A stretch of 64,000 bases of DNA, taken from positions 99,527 to 163,526 of the forward strand of contig ONLL01000004.1 of NCBI GenBank assembly GCA_900318685.1, given 5' to 3'. The position numbers were made by a program, and so were the translations under genes. Shown one piece after another: positions 59,835-64,000 of this stretch. Each line of letters starts with the position of its first letter. Within the stretch, counting starts at the first letter, position 1. The DNA comes from an uncultured Prevotellaceae bacterium (GTDB lineage Bacteria > Bacteroidota > Bacteroidia > Bacteroidales > Bacteroidaceae). The notes under the pieces are model-generated. The model was not told the origin of the DNA and did not search any database. It worked only from the letters and a program-made list of their open reading frames with translations.

Positions 59835-59865
59835 TTGGATAATACAGAAATAAATCGTAACTTTG
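59835..59865 (+). promoter_or_regulatory. Promoter of dnaG with very short leader
   Basis: TTG (59835-59837), 20 bases, TAACTTTG (59858-59865). The dnaG ATG is 10 bases beyond the box, so the transcript leader would be only a few bases or absent. Confidence 0.8.
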
Positions 59866-59875
59866 CCCACGAATT

Positions 59876-61882
59876 ATGATTGACAGAGCGACAGTAGACA
59901 AGATTCTCGACGCTGCAAAGATCGTAGATGTCGTGGGCGAGTTCGTCACGCTACGCAAGAGCGGGGTGAACTACAAGGGATTATGTCCGTTTCACGACGA
60001 CCGCAACCCGTCGTTTATGGTGTCGCCAGCAAAGAACATCTGCCACTGCTTCGTCTGCGACAAGGGAGGCACGCCCGTCAGCTTCCTCATGGAGCACGAG
60101 CAGATGACCTACCCCGAGGCACTGCGCTGGCTGGCCCGCAAGTACAACATCGAGATCGTTGAGAAGGAGCTGACCGACGAAGAGCGGCGGCAGCAGGGAG
60201 AGCGCGAGTCGCTGTTCATCGTCAACGAATGGGCGCGCGACTATTTTCACAACATCCTGAAGAACGATCCCGACGGCCTCGCCATCGGCAAGCAGTATTT
60301 CCGCAGCCGAGGCATCCGCGACGACATCATCGAGAAGTTCCAGCTGGGCTATGCCCCACAGCGGCGCGATGCGCTCTACACGGCGGCTACGGCCAAGGGC
60401 TATCAGAAGGAATTCCTTGTGAAGACGGGCCTCTGCATCGAGAACGAGCGGGGAGCCTACGACCGATTCTCAGGCCGCGCCATCTTCCCCTGGCTGAACA
60501 TCAGCGGCAAGGTGGTGGCCTTCGGAGGACGCGTACTCGACAGCCGCACCAAGGGCGTGGCACAGAAATACGTCAACTCGCCCGACTCCGACATCTACCA
60601 CAAGGAGCGCGAGCTCTATGGGCTCTATCAGGCCAAGCGGGCCATCGTGAAGGAAGACCGCGTGTTCATGGTCGAAGGCTATACCGACGTCATCGCTATG
60701 CATCAGGCTGGCATCGAGAACGTGGTGGCCAACAGCGGCACGGCTCTCTCACTGCCGCAGATACACCTGCTACACCGCTTTACCTCGAATATCACCTTGC
60801 TCTACGACGGCGACGAAGCGGGCATACACGCGGCTATGCGAGGCACCGACATGCTGCTGGCCGAGGGCATGAACATCAAGGTGCTGCTGCTGCCCGATGG
60901 CGACGACCCCGACTCCTTCGCACGCAAGCACTCCACAGAGGAGCTGCGCAAATACATCGACGACAACCAGACGGACTTCATCACTTTCAAGACTCGGCTG
61001 ACGGTCGAGGGTGTCAGTGATCCCGTGAAACGATCGGAAGCCATCGGAGGTATCGTGCAGAGCATCAGCGTCATACCCGACCAGATCCTGCGCTCGACCT
61101 ATCTCACCGACCTTGCCCAGCGCATCGGCATGAAGGAGCAGACGCTCATCGCCGAGCTGAACAAGCGGGTGCGCAGGAATATGGAGGAGGAGCAGAAAAA
61201 CCGCGAGAGGGAAAGCAACAGAGGCACGAATGCGCAGGAGCCCACAAGCAGCGAGCCGCCCGCAGCTCAGCAGCAGCAGTCGGCACCGATTCCGGTCGTG
61301 CCGCAGAGCTCGCAGCCCGTTCCTCATCTGCACACTCCTCAGGAGCAGGCCTCACAGGTGGAGCAGCTGCTGATGCGCGAGATCGTGCGTCACGGCGAGG
61401 AAATCATCTTTGACAACGTGGAGACCGACGACGGAGGACACGTCTCCCTCTCGGTGGCCCAGTACATCGACCTCGACCTCTCGCAGGACGGTCTGCAGTT
61501 TGCGGTGCCCATCCATCAGCGGATGCTCGAAGAGGTGCTGGCTCATCAGGGAGAGCCGGGCTTCAAGGCCGAGACCTACTTCTGCAGCCATCCCGACATC
61601 AGTATCAGCCAACTGGCCACCCGTCTGGCCATCGACCGCCATCAGCTAGGTGGGCGCTTTGTGGTGGAGCCACGCGAAGGCAGCCTCCGACAGCGCATCC
61701 TGCATCTGGTCAAGGACTATCGCCTCGACATCGTAGAACAGCGCCTGAAGGCCATCCAGCAGCAGTTGCGGCAGGCAAGCAGCGATATGGAGCTGACCAT
61801 GAAGTTGCTCAAGGATCATAAAGAGACCAAAGAGCTTCGCGACATGCTTGCCAAGCAGCTGGGCAGCGACCTGATGGTGTAA
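59876..61882 (+). CDS. dnaG: DNA primase
   Basis: This 668-residue protein starts MIDRATVDKILDAAKIVDVVGEFV, the standard DnaG start. The zinc finger has Cys37-x2-His40-x17-Cys58-x2-Cys61. The catalytic TOPRIM domain has FMVEGYTDVIAMHQAGIENVVANSGTALS (about 262-290) and LLYDGDEAGIHAAMRG (about 308-323). A Gln/Ser/Pro-rich linker (about 445-495) leads to the C-terminal helicase-binding region. It makes the RNA primers for replication. A longer linker than in E. coli DnaG (581 residues) accounts for most of the extra length. Confidence 0.96.
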   Translation: MIDRATVDKILDAAKIVDVVGEFVTLRKSGVNYKGLCPFHDDRNPSFMVSPAKNICHCFVCDKGGTPVSFLMEHEQMTYPEALRWLARKYNIEIVEKELTDEERRQQGERESLFIVNEWARDYFHNILKNDPDGLAIGKQYFRSRGIRDDIIEKFQLGYAPQRRDALYTAATAKGYQKEFLVKTGLCIENERGAYDRFSGRAIFPWLNISGKVVAFGGRVLDSRTKGVAQKYVNSPDSDIYHKERELYGLYQAKRAIVKEDRVFMVEGYTDVIAMHQAGIENVVANSGTALSLPQIHLLHRFTSNITLLYDGDEAGIHAAMRGTDMLLAEGMNIKVLLLPDGDDPDSFARKHSTEELRKYIDDNQTDFITFKTRLTVEGVSDPVKRSEAIGGIVQSISVIPDQILRSTYLTDLAQRIGMKEQTLIAELNKRVRRNMEEEQKNRERESNRGTNAQEPTSSEPPAAQQQQSAPIPVVPQSSQPVPHLHTPQEQASQVEQLLMREIVRHGEEIIFDNVETDDGGHVSLSVAQYIDLDLSQDGLQFAVPIHQRMLEEVLAHQGEPGFKAETYFCSHPDISISQLATRLAIDRHQLGGRFVVEPREGSLRQRILHLVKDYRLDIVEQRLKAIQQQLRQASSDMELTMKLLKDHKETKELRDMLAKQLGSDLMV

Positions 61883-61927
61883 ACTAAAAGTATTCATGAG
61901 ATACCTGGTAATAGACATCCCGCAAGG

Positions 61928-61957
61928 CGCTCCCCTCCCTTCAAGGGGAGGGGAGCG
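61928..61957. repeat. Hairpin CGCTCCCCTCCC / GGGAGGGGAGCG
   Basis: 12-bp perfect arms (61928-61939 and 61946-61957) with a 6-base loop, 46 bases after dnaG. There is no T tract. It may be part of a repeat family rather than a terminator. Confidence 0.7.
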
Positions 61958-61998
61958 GCTCCGCCAATGACATCGAAGAGTAAAATAGTGAAATCGTA

Positions 61999-62020
61999 AA
62001 ATAGTAAAATAACAACGGTG
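61999..62020 (+). repeat. 22-base leader repeat ending in the GTG start of queD
   Basis: AAATAGTAAAATAACAACGG followed by TG is matched at 21 of 22 positions by 63085-63106, which ends in the GTG start of the cardiolipin synthase gene. Confidence 0.8.
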
Positions 62021-62353
62021 TACTACATTCAGAAGAAAATTGAGATCTCGGCCTGCCACAGGCTCGACCTCGACTACGAGAGCAAGTGTACGAGAGTGCA
62101 CGGTCACAACTGGATCATCGTGGTCTACTGCCGCTCACGCGAGCTCGACCGCAACGGTATGGTCATCGACTTCAGCGAGATCAAGAGACTCGTCAAGAAG
62201 CCGCTCGACCATCAGGTGCTCAACGATGTGCTGCCTTTCAATCCTACGGCCGAGAACCTGGCCCGCTGGGTGGTAGAGCGTGTGCCGTTCTGCTATAAGG
62301 CCACCGTCCAGGAGTGTGAAGGAAACGTGGCCTGCTATGAAAGTGAAGAGTGA
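62018..62353 (+). CDS. queD: 6-carboxy-tetrahydropterin synthase
   Basis: GTG start at 62018 gives 111 residues, MYYIQKKIEISACHRL. Zinc His at 14, 28 and 30 (HRL and HGH), catalytic Cys24 (SKCTRVHGHNW), DFSEIKRLVKK, LDHQVLND, PTAENLARWV and ECEGNVACYE are the QueD/PTPS signatures. It is the second step in the synthesis of queuosine precursor preQ0. queE follows immediately. The start choice is supported by the strand preceding the first His. Confidence 0.93.
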   Translation: MYYIQKKIEISACHRLDLDYESKCTRVHGHNWIIVVYCRSRELDRNGMVIDFSEIKRLVKKPLDHQVLNDVLPFNPTAENLARWVVERVPFCYKATVQECEGNVACYESEE

Positions 62354-62376
62354 AGAGTGAAGAATTTGCTACCGCG

Positions 62377-63078
62377 ATGAGGAATTCTTACCGCATCAAC
62401 AACATCTTCTACTCACTGCAAGGTGAGGGGCGCAACACGGGACGTGCTGCGGCATTCATCCGCTTTGCAGGCTGCAACCTGCGCTGCCCGTTCTGCGACA
62501 CCGAGTTCGACAGTTACCGAGAGATGACTGCCGACGAGATTCTACAGGAGATAGCCCAGCTTTCATCTTTCACCTCTCCTCTTTCATCTTTCACCTCTCC
62601 TCTTTCCTCTCTCTTCATCGTGCTCACAGGAGGCGAGCCGACGCTGCAGGTGGATGAGCATTTCGTTGACCTGCTCCATCAGGAAGGCTACGAGGTGGCT
62701 ATGGAGAGCAACGGCACTCGTCCTGCTCCCCGCAATCTCGACTGGCTGACCGTATCGCCGAAGGTGGTGGATGGTGGAAGGTCGATGGTGGATGGTGGAT
62801 CGTGGATGGTGGATGGTGAAGGGAAGGCGCCCGATGAAATCAAGATCGTCTTCGAGGAGAATACTGCCGAAATGCTCTCATCTCCCGCCTCTCCTCTTTC
62901 CTCTCTTCTCTCGCCTCTTTCCTCTCTTCCCTCTCCTCCCTTCCTCTACCTACAGCCTTGTGACACAGGCGATTCGGCACGCAATGCATTCATCCTTCAG
63001 CAATGCATCAGCTACATCAAGCAGCACCCCCAGTGGCGGCTCTCCCTGCAGACGCACAAGCTCATCGGCATCGAATAA
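62377..63078 (+). CDS. queE: 7-carboxy-7-deazaguanine synthase, with three repeat-derived insertions
   Basis: Start at ATG 62377 (MRNSYRINNIFYSLQGEG) is preferred over the GTG at 62350, which lies in a short repeat. The protein has 233 residues. Radical-SAM motif CNLRCPFCD (C-x3-C-x2-C), TGGEPTLQ, GTRP and a final HKLIGIE are all typical QueE. Compared with the family there are three inserted segments: SSFTSPLSSFTSPLSS (62560-62613), VDGGRSMVDGGSWMVDGEG (62764-62820) and SSPASPLSSLLSPLSSLPSPP (62880-62940). All are made of simple repeats and keep the frame. The enzyme makes the deazaguanine core with SAM. Confidence 0.92.
   Translation: MRNSYRINNIFYSLQGEGRNTGRAAAFIRFAGCNLRCPFCDTEFDSYREMTADEILQEIAQLSSFTSPLSSFTSPLSSLFIVLTGGEPTLQVDEHFVDLLHQEGYEVAMESNGTRPAPRNLDWLTVSPKVVDGGRSMVDGGSWMVDGEGKAPDEIKIVFEENTAEMLSSPASPLSSLLSPLSSLPSPPFLYLQPCDTGDSARNAFILQQCISYIKQHPQWRLSLQTHKLIGIE
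62560..62613 (+). repeat. 21-bp tandem duplication in queE
   Basis: A 21-base pyrimidine-rich unit (CTTTCATCTTTCACCTCTCC plus T) is present at 62560-62580 and exactly again at 62581-62601, then partly again. Seven codons per unit, so copy number does not shift the frame. Confidence 0.9.
62764..62820 (+). repeat. GGTGGATG-type simple repeat in queE
   Basis: Repeats of GGTGGATG with variants encode VDGG/MVDGG units inside the protein, between VSPK and the APDEIKIVF segment. Confidence 0.85.
62880..62945 (+). repeat. Pyrimidine (CTCTTTCCTCT) repeat in queE
   Basis: A stretch of TC-rich units encoding SPLSS-type repeats lies before the conserved FLYLQPCD segment. Confidence 0.85.
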
Positions 63079-63103
63079 ATAGTGAAATAGTAAAATAACA
63101 AAG

Positions 63104-64000
63104 GTGAGCGTACTAGGCATACTATACTGGCTATCGAGAGTCGTCGCCATTGGCGCGATCATCCATGTCGTGCTCGACAACCGACAGCCAGCCAAGACGA
63201 TGGCCTGGGCAATGGTCATCTACTTCCTGCCACTCTTTGGCGTGATAGCCTATCTCTTCTTCGGAGTGAACTACCGGAAGGAGCGCCTCATCAGCCGACG
63301 CTCACTCGACATGCTGACAAAGCGCTCGATGCTGGAGTTTGTCGAACAGCGACAGATGAACATGCCGGAGTACTACCAGCCCACCATCGAGCTCTTCTCA
63401 CGACAGAGTTCCTCACTGCCGTTCATCAACAGCAAGACCGACATCATGACCAGCGGTTACGAGTTCTTCCCTGCCCTCCTACGCGACATTGCCCAGGCCA
63501 AGAGCCATATACATATCGACATGTATATCTTTGAGGCCGATGCGCTGGGGATGCTCATCGCCGATGCCCTCATCGACATGGCTCGCCAAGGTGTAGAGGT
63601 GCGCATCGCCTACGACGACGTGGGCTGCTGGAGGGTGAAGAGCCAGTTCTTCGAGCGTATGCGCAAGGAGGGTATCGACGCCGAACCTTTCATGCCCGTC
63701 CACTTCCCGCAGTTCACCAGCAAGGCCAACTATCGCAACCACCGCAAGATTGTGGTCATCGACGGACACATCGGATACATCGGCGGCATGAACATCGCCC
63801 TGCGATATGTCAAGGGAGTGGGAAGTGGAAAGAGGAAAGTGGAGAGTGGAAAGAGGAAAGAGGAGAGAAAGGTATGGCGCGACACGATGGTGCGCATCGA
63901 GGGGGGAGGTGCCATCGGACTACAGCGTGCCTTCCTCATCGACTGGTATTTCGTCGACCGCACATTGCTCTCCGACCGCAAATACTATACGAAGCCCGAG
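63104..64000 (+). CDS. cls: Cardiolipin synthase (5' part, cut by the window edge)
   Basis: The GTG at 63104 opens a frame read through to the window end: two membrane helices near the N terminus (ILYWLSRVVAIGAIIHVV and MAWAMVIYFLPLFGVIAYLFF), then a phospholipase-D region with HIDMYIFEADALG, NYRNHRKIVVIDGHIGYIGGMN (H-x-K-x4-D motif) and DWYF. This is cardiolipin synthase A/B. The segment between RYVKG and VWRDTMVRIEG is an inserted purine repeat (63815-63873). The second HKD motif lies beyond the window. Confidence 0.88.
   Translation, partial: MSVLGILYWLSRVVAIGAIIHVVLDNRQPAKTMAWAMVIYFLPLFGVIAYLFFGVNYRKERLISRRSLDMLTKRSMLEFVEQRQMNMPEYYQPTIELFSRQSSSLPFINSKTDIMTSGYEFFPALLRDIAQAKSHIHIDMYIFEADALGMLIADALIDMARQGVEVRIAYDDVGCWRVKSQFFERMRKEGIDAEPFMPVHFPQFTSKANYRNHRKIVVIDGHIGYIGGMNIALRYVKGVGSGKRKVESGKRKEERKVWRDTMVRIEGGGAIGLQRAFLIDWYFVDRTLLSDRKYYTKPE
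63815..63873 (+). repeat. Purine (GTGGAAAGAGGAAA) repeat inside cls
   Basis: Units of GTGGAAAGAGGAAA encode SGKRK-type residues in the middle of the first PLD domain. The complement of this repeat type occurs in the signal peptide of the gene at 19483 and in queE. Confidence 0.85.

Noticed and set aside
61896..61970. 24-codon frame after dnaG (MRYLVIDIPQG...)
   Set aside because: It runs through a hairpin repeat and is too short to support; it could be a remnant of a lost gene.
1..64000. tRNA or rRNA genes and insertion sequences
   Set aside because: The intergenic regions were scanned by eye for T-arm consensus, rRNA segments and transposase motifs; none were seen. A computed search (tRNAscan-SE, ISfinder) would settle it.

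Overview
The window is chromosomal DNA of a Bacteroidales anaerobe, most likely Prevotella or a close relative. The evidence is the promoter form TTG/TTTG-N19-20-TAnnTTTG upstream of many genes, a fimbrillin (Mfa/FimA-type) locus, a type IX-like C-terminal sorting sequence, meso-diaminopimelate dehydrogenase, anaerobic NrdD/NrdG, an Acd-EtfA-EtfB module, and DNA rich in short tandem repeats. The species is inferred, not proved.

Layout. 1-2342: the 3' end of a large Ala-rich protein of unknown function and an overlapping DUF2931-like gene. 2343-2886: non-coding, with 22-bp-period repeats. 2887-22132: a same-strand block of 16 genes about 19 kb long, closed by a strong terminator at 22150-22194. 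22199-25094 (minus): secreted DUF4369-like protein, carboxylesterase and a small lipoprotein. 25316-40115 (minus): a seven-gene fimbrial locus ending in a 2078-residue adhesin-like protein. 40367-47031: AraC-type regulator, secreted protein, ddh, nadB, a small helical protein and dacB. 47355-53776: nrdDG and, on the opposite strand, acyl-CoA dehydrogenase with etfA and etfB. 54013-59752: M60-like metallopeptidase, tandem SGNH esterase and an exported URO-D-like protein. 59876-64000: dnaG, queD, queE and the start of a cardiolipin synthase.

The centre of interest is the 2887-22132 block. It encodes a complete-looking ubiquitin-like conjugation set: a beta-grasp Ubl ending in Gly, an E2 with the HPN triad and a Cys, an E1-like ThiF protein, a membrane-anchored JAMM deconjugase, and a membrane protein with vWA, RING-H2-like and FHA regions. 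It continues without a break into four genes resembling a contractile-system (type VI-like) baseplate (TssG-, TssK-, TssE/gp25- and TssF-like), a peptidoglycan hydrolase with LysM domains, a transmembrane Ser/Thr kinase, a WG-repeat-like exported protein and a PP2C phosphatase. Kinase, phosphatase and FHA form the classic threonine-phosphorylation module of type VI systems. I infer an envelope-spanning apparatus whose assembly or activity is controlled by phosphorylation and by ubiquitin-like conjugation. Sheath, tube, spike and ClpV genes are not in the window; they may lie upstream.

A second theme is repeated DNA. A 74/77-bp palindromic element sits in frame inside nadB and etfB. Purine/pyrimidine short repeats are inserted in queE, cls and a signal peptide. 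A 7-bp repeat lies at the start of the E1 gene. Several intergenic regions are built from 22-bp-period units. Promoter-bearing modules upstream of ddh and dacB are near copies of each other. No tRNA, rRNA, insertion sequence or CRISPR array was recognised.
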